Positions 1 to 7,124 of a DNA stretch of 32,671 bases are shown here, piece by piece. Positions within the stretch are counted from its first letter, which is position 1; every line of letters begins with the position of its first letter. The stretch comes from an uncultured Campylobacter sp. GTDB taxonomy: Bacteria; Campylobacterota; Campylobacteria; Campylobacterales; Campylobacteraceae. Under the pieces are notes generated by a model. It was given only the letters and a program-made list of their open reading frames with translations. It did no database searches and was not told the DNA's origin. The stretch spans positions 1 to 32,671 of the forward strand of contig NZ_CALKTT010000080.1 in the NCBI RefSeq assembly GCF_937997535.1, given 5' to 3'. The translations under genes were made by a program, and so were the position numbers.

Positions 1-572
1 AGAATTTAGGCGAGTTTTGGGATCGCTGGCATATCAGCTTATCCACGTTTATACGTGATTATATTTATATCCCGCTCGGCGGCTCGCGCAAGGGTTTTGC
101 ACGTACCTGCGTAAATTTGCTAATCGCGTTTGCGCTATCAGGCATATGGCACGGCGCGGGATTAAATTTTTTGATTTGGGGGCTTTTGCACGGAGTGGCG
201 CTTGTGTTTTTAAAATGTCTTGCTAAAGTGGGCGTAAAGCCGCTAAATCCGCATTTGGCGCTATTTTGCACCTATATTTTTGTAAGTTTCGCTTGGATTT
301 TTTTCGCCAATTCCCTTCCAGATGCAGCGGCGATTTTGGGTGCTTTTGCCCGCGCACGAGCTTTCGGAGATATTAGCGAGCTAGCGGTGCTTGCGGTGAT
401 TTTAGCGGGGATTTTTGTTTATCCTAAAATTTCAGCTCTTAAAGATACTTTGATCGCGCTTTTTGCCGAGCTGCCGTTTTTGCCTAAAGCTCTCGTGCTC
501 GGCATGATCTTCACGCTGATTTTTGCGCTGATGCCAAGCGGAATTCCAAATTTCATCTACGCAGGATTTTAG
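1..572 (+). CDS. patA: MBOAT membrane O-acyltransferase, PatA/AlgI-like (5' truncated)
   Basis: Membrane-bound O-acyltransferase that probably moves acetyl groups across the inner membrane for peptidoglycan O-acetylation. The reading frame is already open at base 3, so the N-terminal part lies outside the window. Visible near the left edge is the family signature FWDRWHISLSTFIRDY followed by YIPLGGSR; further on WHGAG and LLHG carry the conserved and putative catalytic histidines, followed by several hydrophobic helices. The stop codon directly abuts the ATG of the next gene at 573, so the two are surely cotranscribed. Membership in MBOAT is clear. The PatA assignment is inferred from the two SGNH genes downstream, an order known from Campylobacter patA-patB-ape1. 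An AlgI-type role on another glycan is the alternative. Confidence 0.85.
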   Translation, partial: NLGEFWDRWHISLSTFIRDYIYIPLGGSRKGFARTCVNLLIAFALSGIWHGAGLNFLIWGLLHGVALVFLKCLAKVGVKPLNPHLALFCTYIFVSFAWIFFANSLPDAAAILGAFARARAFGDISELAVLAVILAGIFVYPKISALKDTLIALFAELPFLPKALVLGMIFTLIFALMPSGIPNFIYAGF

Positions 573-1883
573 ATGCTTAGGTTTGTTTCGACTCTGCTTT
601 TTGCGCTGCTTTTCTCGGCATTTTTTATGCAAGGCTCGCTGCTTTATTATTTGGAGCAGCGATTTCACGATGACTTTGGGCTAGAAGAATGGCTGCGCCA
701 CTCGCCGTTTCGCGTAGGCGGAGAGATCTACGAAAAGATTGCAAATGGCGCAGATAAGCTTGAGCAGCGTATCAAAGGCGAGGACATTAGCAAGGATGAG
801 GACGCAAGTCCGCATAGCGGAAGCGAAAATTTTAAAAAATCTGCGCAAGATCGTATGGCGGAAAATCAAGCTTTGCAAAGTATGGGGGCGCGAGATCACG
901 ATGCTTTGCAAAGCGTTAAGTCGCAAGGTAGCAAGCCGCAAACCCATGCTGCGAAGAATTCTGCCTTAAATAATTCTGCGCATCATTCAAAGACGCGCGA
1001 TTCGGCGCAGGAGCCTTACGCACCAAATTCCGCTTCTAAAAATTCTACTTCGCAAAATTCCGTGTCACAAAGCCTGGCTACAACAAGCTCTGTGCCGCGC
1101 AGCTCCGCTGCGTCGCAAAATCCCGTCACGGCAAGCGCAACCTTGCAAAGCGGCGAAAATTCCAATTCTCAACTCCCTGCTACACAGGCCTTGGAGCAGA
1201 ATTTAACGACGCAAAGCTCCGCGGAGATTGATGCTAAAATTTCGCTTAGCGACGATGGCAAGATCCGCCTAAATGCAGGCGATGAGGTGCTTTTTATCGG
1301 CGATAGCCTGATGCAATACGTGGGGATGAACGCTAAGAAATTTTTCCCGAAGCGAAGCCTGAGGGTGATCGATCTTAGCAAGCAATCTACGGGGCTTGCG
1401 AGCAAGAAATCTTTTGACTGGCAAAAGACGCTCGATACCGCGCTTAGAGAGAATGGCGGCGTTAAGCTCGTAGTCGTGCTGCTGGGCGCCAACGACGTCT
1501 GGGAGTACCGCGCAGGGGGTAAAACTTATGGCATTAAAACGCCGCGCTGGCGAGAGTTTTACGCCTCAAGAGTGCGCGAGATCTACGATACGGCGCACTC
1601 GCACGGCGCGGGAGTGCTGTGGCTAGCGATGCCGTGTATGCAAAAGCCGGATTTTGAGGAGAAAACGCAGCTGCTAAATCAAATATATGCAGACGCCAGT
1701 ATGGCGCTTGGCGGGTATTTTATGCAAACAACCCCGCTGGTGTGCGAAAAAGGCGTCTATAAAACCTATCTGCAAAGCGGCTCCAAGTTCGTGCGCGTGC
1801 GCCAAGACGACGGCATTCATATGAGCAAAGAGGGTTGCGAAGCGGTAGCGAAAGAAATTTTATCAAGGATTGAAGTTGAGTAA
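573..1883 (+). CDS. patB: DUF459/SGNH periplasmic acetyltransferase-like protein, PatB-like
   Basis: Probable periplasmic partner of the MBOAT protein, transferring acetyl to peptidoglycan MurNAc. The 436-residue product starts with one membrane anchor or uncleaved signal (about residues 3-25). A low-complexity Ser/Ala/Asn/Gln-rich stretch follows at about 75-215, then an SGNH domain at about 230-436. Its key residues are Ser245 in FIGDSLMQ, Gly305 and Asn307 in LGANDVW, and Asp413/His416 in DDGIHM. This is the DUF459 arrangement seen in PatB-type proteins. An EQNLT sequence (Asn210) at the end of the linker fits the Campylobacter PglB sequon D/E-X-N-X-S/T. The gene begins immediately after the upstream stop and overlaps ape1 by 8 bases. 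Transferase rather than esterase activity is inferred from context. Confidence 0.75.
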   Translation: MLRFVSTLLFALLFSAFFMQGSLLYYLEQRFHDDFGLEEWLRHSPFRVGGEIYEKIANGADKLEQRIKGEDISKDEDASPHSGSENFKKSAQDRMAENQALQSMGARDHDALQSVKSQGSKPQTHAAKNSALNNSAHHSKTRDSAQEPYAPNSASKNSTSQNSVSQSLATTSSVPRSSAASQNPVTASATLQSGENSNSQLPATQALEQNLTTQSSAEIDAKISLSDDGKIRLNAGDEVLFIGDSLMQYVGMNAKKFFPKRSLRVIDLSKQSTGLASKKSFDWQKTLDTALRENGGVKLVVVLLGANDVWEYRAGGKTYGIKTPRWREFYASRVREIYDTAHSHGAGVLWLAMPCMQKPDFEEKTQLLNQIYADASMALGGYFMQTTPLVCEKGVYKTYLQSGSKFVRVRQDDGIHMSKEGCEAVAKEILSRIEVE

Positions 1884-2928
1884 ATTTATAGTGATTTTAT
1901 TTGCCGCATTATTAGGCGGATGCGCGGCAAACGCAGGCGTTCGTGGCATAAATTCTGCAAACGCAAAAAGCTCTGCGGGCTTTGGAGTGAAATTTTTTGG
2001 TGATTCGCACTTAGGAAGCGATGCGCTGATAGATGCTTTCAGACATGGTTTTTTCGTGCAAAACAGCGTCGGCTTCGTGCCTGCAATGATGCCTAAATAT
2101 CACAAAAGCGAAAATATAGAATTTAAGCAAAGCGGCTTTAATGTGATCTCGTCTCGCACCGAGCAAGACCCCGATTTTCCGCTATGCGGAGTGATCGCTA
2201 CCGGCAAAAAGGGCGCTAATGTGCGACTGGAGCTAAAGCAGCTTAGCGGCGATTTTTACGTCGAAATTTTACATAAATCGGATCAGGGCGGCGAGATTTT
2301 TCGCGTGCGCGATGCAAGTGGGCTAAGCGCGTATATTTCGCAAGAAGTGCCGCAGAAATGGGAGTATTCTAAGCTGCGACTTAGATTTCCGATCGAAATT
2401 CGATCGCTGCGTGACGGAGCAGAGCTTGGAGGATATAAAATTTACCGTAAAAACGCGCGCTTTGCAGACTCTTGCGCGAGCAACGGCGCGTTTAGCAACC
2501 TCTACGAAAAATGGGGCGCAGATGCCTTTGGTAGGGATTTTTCGGGACTTAGATACGATCTCGTAGTCATAGCTTACGGTACAAACGACGCAATGGATCC
2601 GAAATTTGATGAGCAAAAATTCTACCAAAGCGTCCGTGGGCTGCTTCGCTCTGTCCGCTCTGTAGCTCCCGGTGCGAAAATCCTGCTCGTAGCGCCGCCG
2701 CGAAGCCCTAAAGTGCCAAACGCCTCACGCGCTGCGGAGGTGCTAGCGCATCTGGCGCGAGACGAAGGGGCGATGTTTTACGACATAGCCGGTCTTATGG
2801 ATGAGGATGGCGGCTGGCGCGGCTGGCGCGAGCGTGGGCTGATCCGCCCTGACGAAATCCACTTGCAAAAAGAGGGCTACGAAAAAATCGGCGCAGCGCT
2901 GGCGACGAAATTGCGCGGCAGGCTTTAA
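1876..2928 (+). CDS. ape1: SGNH-family O-acetylpeptidoglycan esterase-like lipoprotein, Ape1-like
   Basis: Probable esterase that removes O-acetyl groups from peptidoglycan so that lytic enzymes can act. The 350-residue protein starts with a signal ending in LLGGC, a lipobox-like site, so it is probably a lipoprotein. SGNH blocks: Ser44 in FFGDSHLG, Asn237 in YGTNDA, Asp326 and His329 in PDEIHL. About 150 residues between the Ser and Asn blocks form a beta-rich insertion, which fits the CBM35-like insertion known for Ape1. A start at TTG 1870 is possible, but AAGGA at 1865-1869 would then touch the start codon; TTG 1876 gives 6-base spacing and is preferred. It overlaps the upstream gene by 8 bases, consistent with translational coupling. 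The Ape1 name rests on domain order and neighbours. Confidence 0.72.
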   Translation: MSKFIVILFAALLGGCAANAGVRGINSANAKSSAGFGVKFFGDSHLGSDALIDAFRHGFFVQNSVGFVPAMMPKYHKSENIEFKQSGFNVISSRTEQDPDFPLCGVIATGKKGANVRLELKQLSGDFYVEILHKSDQGGEIFRVRDASGLSAYISQEVPQKWEYSKLRLRFPIEIRSLRDGAELGGYKIYRKNARFADSCASNGAFSNLYEKWGADAFGRDFSGLRYDLVVIAYGTNDAMDPKFDEQKFYQSVRGLLRSVRSVAPGAKILLVAPPRSPKVPNASRAAEVLAHLARDEGAMFYDIAGLMDEDGGWRGWRERGLIRPDEIHLQKEGYEKIGAALATKLRGRL

Positions 2929-3293
2929 AATTAATCTTTAAATTTAGGCGGCTCGCCGTAAAATTTACAAAGTTAGTCGCTAAATTTAAAATTTAGCGGC
3001 AGTAAGCAAAGCTGCGCCTACTTGGATTTCGCCGCTTAGAATCTGCGCTGCGAAATTTAAAATTGAAAACTGCAGCTTCAAATTTATACGGCAACAAGCT
3101 TGATGCCTGTGCTTTTAAAATACGTCGCCTAAATTTACGCTTTTAATTTGGATTAAATTTATGTGGTTACGGCTAGGGGCGAAAGGTCTGTGCGACGCGT
3201 GTGCCGCGTAAATTTAGCGCTTCAAATTTCATTCGCATGGGTTGCGACAAAGCGCGGCGAGTTAAATTTAAGAAAGCAAAAAAGGAGAGGCAG
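2929..3293. other. Intergenic region, AAATTT-rich, no gene seen
   Basis: About 365 bases between ape1 and the metallophosphoesterase gene. It holds many AAATTT words and a near-perfect inverted repeat: CGCTAAATTT at 2978-2987, one central base, then AAATTTAGCG at 2989-2998. The repeat could act as a terminator-like hairpin after ape1 but has no T tract. An open frame runs from 3201 into the next gene, but the ribosome site decides for the ATG at 3294. I see no RNA gene. Confidence 0.5.
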
Positions 3294-4004
3294 ATGATAT
3301 ATCTTTGCGGCGATACACACGGCATAAACGAGATCGGTAAAATAACGAACAAGGCTTTTGCGGGCGGGCTTAGCGCCGATGATTTCGTCATCGTGCTCGG
3401 AGATTTCGGGCTATTTTGGAGCGAGCGGATAGATGAGTTTATGGCGCGCAAAAATATAGAAAGATATTTCCCCGCTACGCTTCTTTTTATTGACGGCAAT
3501 CACGAAAATTTCGATATGTTGGATGAGCTGCCGCGCGAGCGGAAATTCGGCGGCACCGTGAGCGTGGGCGGCGAAAATATATTTTGGCTGCGGCGCGGCG
3601 AAATTTACGAGATTGCAGGGCGACATTTTTTGTGCTTCGGCGGTGCGCTTAGCGTCGATAAGGCGCATCGGATACCGGGGCTTAGCTGGTGGGCGCGCGA
3701 GATTCCAAGCGAGGAGGAGTTTGCTTGTGCTATGCAAAATGCGCGCGATTTCATCGCCGCGGGCGGGCGGATCGATGCGGTGCTGAGCCACACGGCGCCG
3801 TGGTTTGCGATGAAATTTTTAAAAGAATACCTTTGGTGCGGCAAAAGTACTCCCGATAAAACGTCTGAGTATCTGCAGCAGATCTTTGAGCTCGTAAGGC
3901 CTGAGCAGTGGTATTTCGGGCACTTTCACGGCGATAAGAAATTCCATACGCACGGCTGCGATTTTTATCTCTGCTACGATGAAATTTTAAAATTTGAGGA
4001 CTAG
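3294..4004 (+). CDS. Calcineurin-like metallophosphoesterase
   Basis: Predicted cytoplasmic metal-dependent phosphoesterase of 236 residues. The family motifs appear in order: GDTHG near the N-terminus, LGDFG, DGNHE, a central SHT, and GHFHGD near the C-terminus. Together they form the usual two-metal site. The physiological substrate cannot be read from sequence. The frame is open upstream to an ATG at 3201, but AAGGAG at 3282-3287 sits 6 bases before the ATG at 3294, and the motif GDTHG lies just after that start as in the family, so 3294 is chosen. It stands alone between noncoding stretches. No signal peptide or membrane helix is seen. Confidence 0.82.
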   Translation: MIYLCGDTHGINEIGKITNKAFAGGLSADDFVIVLGDFGLFWSERIDEFMARKNIERYFPATLLFIDGNHENFDMLDELPRERKFGGTVSVGGENIFWLRRGEIYEIAGRHFLCFGGALSVDKAHRIPGLSWWAREIPSEEEFACAMQNARDFIAAGGRIDAVLSHTAPWFAMKFLKEYLWCGKSTPDKTSEYLQQIFELVRPEQWYFGHFHGDKKFHTHGCDFYLCYDEILKFED

Positions 4005-4123
4005 CTTCAAGCTTGCAGTAGTGAAATTTAGAGCTTTGCAAACGACGAAATTTCGCTCATAAATTTTTAAATGCTGAGGCGCGCGAAATTGAGCCTTTAT
4101 ATTAAAATTTAAGCTAGTTTGGC

Positions 4124-4129
4124 TACAAT
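4124..4129 (+). promoter_or_regulatory. -10 promoter element of the SelW-like gene
   Basis: TACAAT in a GGCTACAATG context, 28 bases before the ATG at 4158. AAGGA at 4147-4151 gives a 6-base spacing to that ATG. AT-rich DNA precedes the box, as is usual for Campylobacter sigma-70 promoters. It supports the view that the selenoprotein gene is an independent transcription unit. Confidence 0.6.
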
Positions 4130-4157
4130 GTGGCACTTTTTTTAGAAAGGAATAAAG

Positions 4158-4391
4158 ATGAAGGTTGTAATTACTTATTGTAATTCTTGATCTTATAGAC
4201 CGCAAGCTCTCCGTGTGAGAGATGAAATAACAAGCGTCTATAAGGATGCAGTTGTCGAGTTGGTCCCTGGTGGCAGCGGAGACTTTCTAGTAGAAGTTGA
4301 CGGCAGAAAGCTTTTCTTTAATAAAGATTTTGCTAAGCCTCGTTTTCCAAGTGAAGGTGAAATTTTAAATCTAATTAAAGTTGCAGCCTAG
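4158..4391 (+). CDS. selW: SelW-like (Rdx family) selenoprotein with in-frame TGA = Sec
   Basis: A 77-residue SelW-like thioredoxin-fold protein, read only if the TGA at 4188-4190 (codon 11) inserts selenocysteine. Upstream it reads MKVVITYCNS, then Sec, then SYRPQA, which gives the CxxU redox motif of the Rdx/SelW family. After the TGA the frame continues open to TAG 4389-4391 and carries the family hallmarks: LVPGGSGDF, LVEVDGRKLF, and RFPSEGEI followed by a hydrophobic C-terminus. AAGGA at 4147-4151 lies 6 bases before the ATG; a -10 box is at 4124-4129 and a strong terminator follows. A long hairpin begins right after the TGA (separate entry). Without recoding, callers would miss the gene or start at GTG 4215. 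Bacterial SelW-like selenoproteins are an established family; the electron donor and substrate are unknown. selA, selB and selC are not in this window. Confidence 0.9.
4188..4245 (+). promoter_or_regulatory. Bacterial SECIS-like hairpin after the Sec TGA
   Basis: The RNA directly after the TGA folds into a two-part stem. CTTATAGAC at 4192-4200 pairs perfectly with GTCTATAAG at 4236-4244, with a U-G pair (4191/4245) below. Inside it, CTCTC at 4207-4211 pairs with GAGAG at 4217-4221, closing a CGUGU loop. The stem starts one base past the UGA, and the apical loop contains guanosines, as expected for SelB recognition. All the paired bases are also coding. The apical loop lies 22-26 bases after the UGA, in the usual range for bacterial SECIS elements. 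Confidence 0.78.
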
Positions 4392-4397
4392 CTCAAA

Positions 4398-4438
4398 GCC
4401 CGAAAGTGGGTCGCAAGATTTGCTTTCGGGCGTTTTTT
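4398..4438 (+). terminator. Rho-independent terminator of the SelW-like gene
   Basis: GCCCGAAAG at 4398-4406 pairs with CTTTCGGGC at 4423-4431 (9 perfect pairs), followed by G and six T (4433-4438). It starts 7 bases after the TAG stop, so it closes a monocistronic unit. Confidence 0.9.
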
Positions 4439-4631
4439 ATACTCAAATTTCATATCCCTAAATTTAATCGTAAAACCATCCTAAATTTTGCCAAAATCAG
4501 CGCTGCGTAAAATTTAGACTAAATTATCCCGCATTTCGGCGAATCCAAAAAGTCATTTTAATTAAAATTTACGTGACGGTCGCGGTTTAAATTTATCGCT
4601 CGGAGTTTATAAATTTTAAAAGAAAGAGGAA

Positions 4632-4659
4632 TTTTTGCGAAATCAAAATTTCGCAAAAA
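4632..4659. terminator. Perfect 12-bp hairpin between selW and efp
   Basis: TTTTTGCGAAAT at 4632-4643 pairs with ATTTCGCAAAAA at 4648-4659 around a CAAA loop. It lies 9 bases beyond the efp stop on the minus strand. The T tract is part of the stem rather than a free tail, so it is a 3'-end hairpin that may terminate or stabilise the efp transcript; this is less certain than the terminator at 4398-4438. Confidence 0.5.
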
Positions 4660-4668
4660 CAGGGGGGA

Positions 4669-5235
4669 TTATTTATTTGCGCGCTCGATATACTCGCCGC
4701 GGACGGTGTCAACGCGGATGACCTCACCTTCGAGCACGTGAAATGGGATCTGTACCACGGCGCCGGTCTCAAGCGTGGCGGGCTTTTTGTTGCTGCCCTG
4801 CGTATCGCCGCGGAAATTTGGCGCAGTTTCTACGATTTTAAGCTCCACCACCTGCGGTACATCCACGCCGATCGCTTTGCCGTTGTAAAACATTATATTT
4901 ACCATCATACCATCTAGCATCCATTTTTTCGCCTCGCCCACATCCTCGTCGCTAATCGCGATCTGTTCGTAGCTAGCCGTATCCATGAACTGACACGCCT
5001 CGCCATCGTCGTAGAGATACTGCATCTCTTTTTCCTCAAGATTCGGCGCCTCGCATTTATCGCCCGCGTGGAAGGTCTTTTCAAGCACCTTGCCATCAAT
5101 GAAAGATTTTATTTTAACGCGCACGAAAGCAGGTCCTTTGCCCGGTTTTACGTGTTGGTATTCTATGATTTTAAACGGAATTCCGTCCACCTCGATTTTT
5201 AGACCTTTTTTTAGATCGCCCATTGAATAAGCCAT
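4669..5235 (-). CDS. efp: Translation elongation factor P
   Basis: EF-P binds between the P and E sites and relieves ribosome stalling at polyproline stretches. At 188 residues it has full family length. The N-terminal KOW-like domain begins MAYSMGDLKKGLKI; the conserved loop HVKPGKGPAF carries Lys33, the position that is Lys34 in E. coli EF-P and is modified there. Two OB domains follow, with the family signature region near the C-terminus (VVQIPFHVLEGEVIRVDT). A strong AAGGAG lies just before the ATG, and the -10 box TATAAT is at 5264-5269, giving a leader of about 20 bases. It is transcribed divergently from the DsbC-like gene. No modification enzyme is in this window. Confidence 0.97.
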   Translation of the reverse strand: MAYSMGDLKKGLKIEVDGIPFKIIEYQHVKPGKGPAFVRVKIKSFIDGKVLEKTFHAGDKCEAPNLEEKEMQYLYDDGEACQFMDTASYEQIAISDEDVGEAKKWMLDGMMVNIMFYNGKAIGVDVPQVVELKIVETAPNFRGDTQGSNKKPATLETGAVVQIPFHVLEGEVIRVDTVRGEYIERANK

Positions 5236-5263
5236 AAATTTCTCCTTAAATTAATGAGGCGCG

Positions 5264-5269
5264 ATTATA
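5264..5269 (-). promoter_or_regulatory. -10 element of the efp promoter
   Basis: On the minus strand this reads TATAAT, about 29 bases upstream of the efp ATG at 5235, with AAGGAG between. It is back-to-back with the TATAAT of the divergent DsbC-like gene. Confidence 0.65.
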
Positions 5270-5290
5270 ACAAATTTTATTTTAAATTGA

Positions 5291-5296
5291 TATAAT
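5291..5296 (+). promoter_or_regulatory. -10 element of the DsbC-like gene
   Basis: A perfect TATAAT preceded by AT-rich DNA, 27 bases before the ATG at 5324, with a purine-rich ribosome site (AAGGGGAGGG) at 5309-5318. Confidence 0.7.
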
Positions 5297-5323
5297 TGGC
5301 GAAATTTTAAGGGGAGGGAAGCT

Positions 5324-6064
5324 ATGAAAAAAATTATCTACGTTTTGGCTGTATGTGCGGCTTTTGTGCTTGGCGCGAATGCGAACGAAGCGGAGTTCGT
5401 AAAAAACCTAAAGCAAAGTCTAAATGATAAAAACGCTCAGCTCATCTCGATCGATAAGCTAAACTCGCTAAACGGGCTAAATTTACTAATCGTCCGCTCG
5501 GGCGATAAAAAAGAGGCGTTTTTAGCTAGCGACGACGGCAAAAGCCTAGTGGCAGTGACGGAGGAGCCTAAGCTTGCGGACGCGGCGGATGCAGCGCTAT
5601 TTAAGATGAGAACTCAAATTTTAAAGGACGCCAGGGACGCCGCCGCGCTTGAGCTGCTAAAGAGCATAGATCCCGCGAGATTTGCCTATATCGAGTCGTT
5701 TGATAAAAACAATCCCTATGTGACCTACATCGTGGGCGATCCAGAGTGCCCGTATTGCGCCGAGGAGATGAAAAGGATCACGAAGCATCTTCGCAACAGC
5801 AATGTAAAATTGATCTTTGCGCCGGTGCACGGCAAAAGCGCGTTTATCAAATCGGCGCTGATTTTAAAGCATCTAAAAGCCCTCTCGCCGAGCGATCAAA
5901 AGGGCGCGATCGACGTGATCGAGAAATACTATAACAAGGACGTGCAGGTAAGCGATGCGGACGTCTCAAAGGCCGAGCTTGATGCCGTGTATGCGGACAC
6001 CAAGACGCTCTTTTCCAAAGGCGTGATCAAATCGGTGCCATACGTGATCAAGGTGAAAAAATAG
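5324..6064 (+). CDS. Periplasmic DsbC/DsbG-like thiol:disulfide oxidoreductase
   Basis: Exported thioredoxin-fold protein of 246 residues, probably acting in disulfide isomerisation or reduction in the periplasm. It has a clear signal peptide (MKKIIYVLAV... with likely cleavage after ANA near residue 21). An N-terminal region at about 22-120 resembles the dimerisation/linker part of DsbC-type proteins. The thioredoxin domain then carries DPECPYC with Cys142 and Cys145, and SVPYV near the C-terminus as the cis-proline loop. The CPYC active site is glutaredoxin-like rather than the CGYC of E. coli DsbC, so redox potential and direction cannot be assumed. The gene has its own promoter, and a strong inverted repeat lies downstream at 6161-6197. 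The ATG is well supported by its ribosome site. Confidence 0.85.
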   Translation: MKKIIYVLAVCAAFVLGANANEAEFVKNLKQSLNDKNAQLISIDKLNSLNGLNLLIVRSGDKKEAFLASDDGKSLVAVTEEPKLADAADAALFKMRTQILKDARDAAALELLKSIDPARFAYIESFDKNNPYVTYIVGDPECPYCAEEMKRITKHLRNSNVKLIFAPVHGKSAFIKSALILKHLKALSPSDQKGAIDVIEKYYNKDVQVSDADVSKAELDAVYADTKTLFSKGVIKSVPYVIKVKK

Positions 6065-6160
6065 TCTAAATTTGAGGAATTTATGGCGCGGGGTTTGTGC
6101 GCGGACAGCGCGAGTTTGCTCGCAGTAGTACAAGCCGCCTGCGCGAGCTGAAATTTCACA

Positions 6161-6205
6161 AAATTCCGCCGCTTTAAAATTTCAAGCGGCGGAATTTCAG
6201 TTTTT
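6161..6205. terminator. Bidirectional terminator-like inverted repeat
   Basis: Fourteen-base perfect arms, AAATTCCGCCGCTT at 6161-6174 and AAGCGGCGGAATTT at 6184-6197, enclose a 9-base loop. TTTTT at 6201-6205 follows on the plus strand. It sits between two convergent genes ending at 6064 (+) and 6257 (-) and could serve both. Confidence 0.7.
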
Positions 6206-6256
6206 AAAATTAAACTCTTAAGACTTTGTAATTAAATTTGAAATATAAAATTTTTG

Positions 6257-7087
6257 CTATCTAAGCCTAATAACGCCGCCGTTTTCATTTAAAATTTTTG
6301 TAACTTCGGGCAATTTATATGTTTCCATGCATAATTCATCATTTTGGCTTGCGCCTTTTCGTATCTCCAAAATAGCGTTTTTACCCGTATCGATTGCGGT
6401 TATAGTAAAGCAGCTGACATAGCTCGTCGTGCCTATGCTAATCGAGTTTGGAGCTATCTGCTCGACCGTCATGCTTGTTATCTTGTTTGGATTTTCGTCG
6501 AATCTACCTTGCGATACGTAAAAATCAATATAGTCTTTTATCACGATTTGCAATTTTTTCGATAATGCCTCGTAGACCTCTTCTTTGCTCATTCTAAGGT
6601 CTTCCTTGAGAAACTTTATCTCCTTTCTTAAAAGCCTACATTTCGGGCTGATTGTATCATTTCTGCATTCCTCCAGTAGATAAGTCAGCCTATTTTTAGG
6701 CGCTGTAGAGTTTATCGGCAAACCCGTGACGGCTAGAAACAGAAAGCATTCCACGTCGAATTCCGTATTTCGCACCTCTTTGCGCTCGCACATAGCTTTT
6801 TGTTTTTCATCTTGCGCCTTTACCTCTTGCCTTGATGCCGCTTGCATCATACTTTTATAGAAGATTTTAAAATACGCCATGACGGCTCGTTCGCAGTTGT
6901 CGTAAATCTCTGCTGATTCTTTCGATAGATCGGCTAGGGCGCACGCCTCGGAGACGCTTTTTGCTTTATCCGGATTGGCGGCATAAAAATCCTCCGTTTG
7001 AATATCCTCTATTTCTCCCCTATCGCATCCAGCCAAGCTTAAGCTCAAAAGCACGCCTAACGATGCTGCCAAGACCCTATTTTTCAT
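6257..7087 (-). CDS. Lipoprotein with EexN-like N-terminus and pilin-like C-terminal domain
   Basis: A 276-residue exported lipoprotein of unknown function. The signal peptide ends in the perfect lipobox LAGC (Cys21). Residues about 25-75 (FYAANPDKAK followed by spaced Cys) resemble EexN-type entry-exclusion lipoproteins. A middle helical, Cys-containing part follows. Residues 175-276 match the globular part of a Campylobacter pilin-like protein elsewhere in this window (19674-20183): L-x3-L-x2-V-x2-D-x4-Y-x-SQG-[RK]-F, then exactly 29 residues in both, then CF, KG, a second Cys and Y-x-LP-x-V-x-K. The pilin N-terminal helix is replaced by a lipid anchor. The gene is convergent with the DsbC-like gene and lies 37 bases after the stop of the upstream minus-strand gene, so they may be cotranscribed. 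The EexN match is weaker than the pilin match. Confidence 0.8.
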   Translation of the reverse strand: MKNRVLAASLGVLLSLSLAGCDRGEIEDIQTEDFYAANPDKAKSVSEACALADLSKESAEIYDNCERAVMAYFKIFYKSMMQAASRQEVKAQDEKQKAMCERKEVRNTEFDVECFLFLAVTGLPINSTAPKNRLTYLLEECRNDTISPKCRLLRKEIKFLKEDLRMSKEEVYEALSKKLQIVIKDYIDFYVSQGRFDENPNKITSMTVEQIAPNSISIGTTSYVSCFTITAIDTGKNAILEIRKGASQNDELCMETYKLPEVTKILNENGGVIRLR

Positions 7088-7124
7088 GATAATTCCCTTA
7101 TAATCATTGATTTTACGTCCGTAT

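Noticed and set aside
3411..3791. Long minus-strand frame inside the metallophosphoesterase gene
   Set aside because: It is antisense to a gene with complete catalytic motifs and shows no recognisable protein features; same for other shadow frames.
4215..4391. A separate small ORF starting at GTG after the TGA
   Set aside because: It has no ribosome site, and the upstream ATG, CxxU motif and SelW-family similarity across the TGA show one recoded gene.
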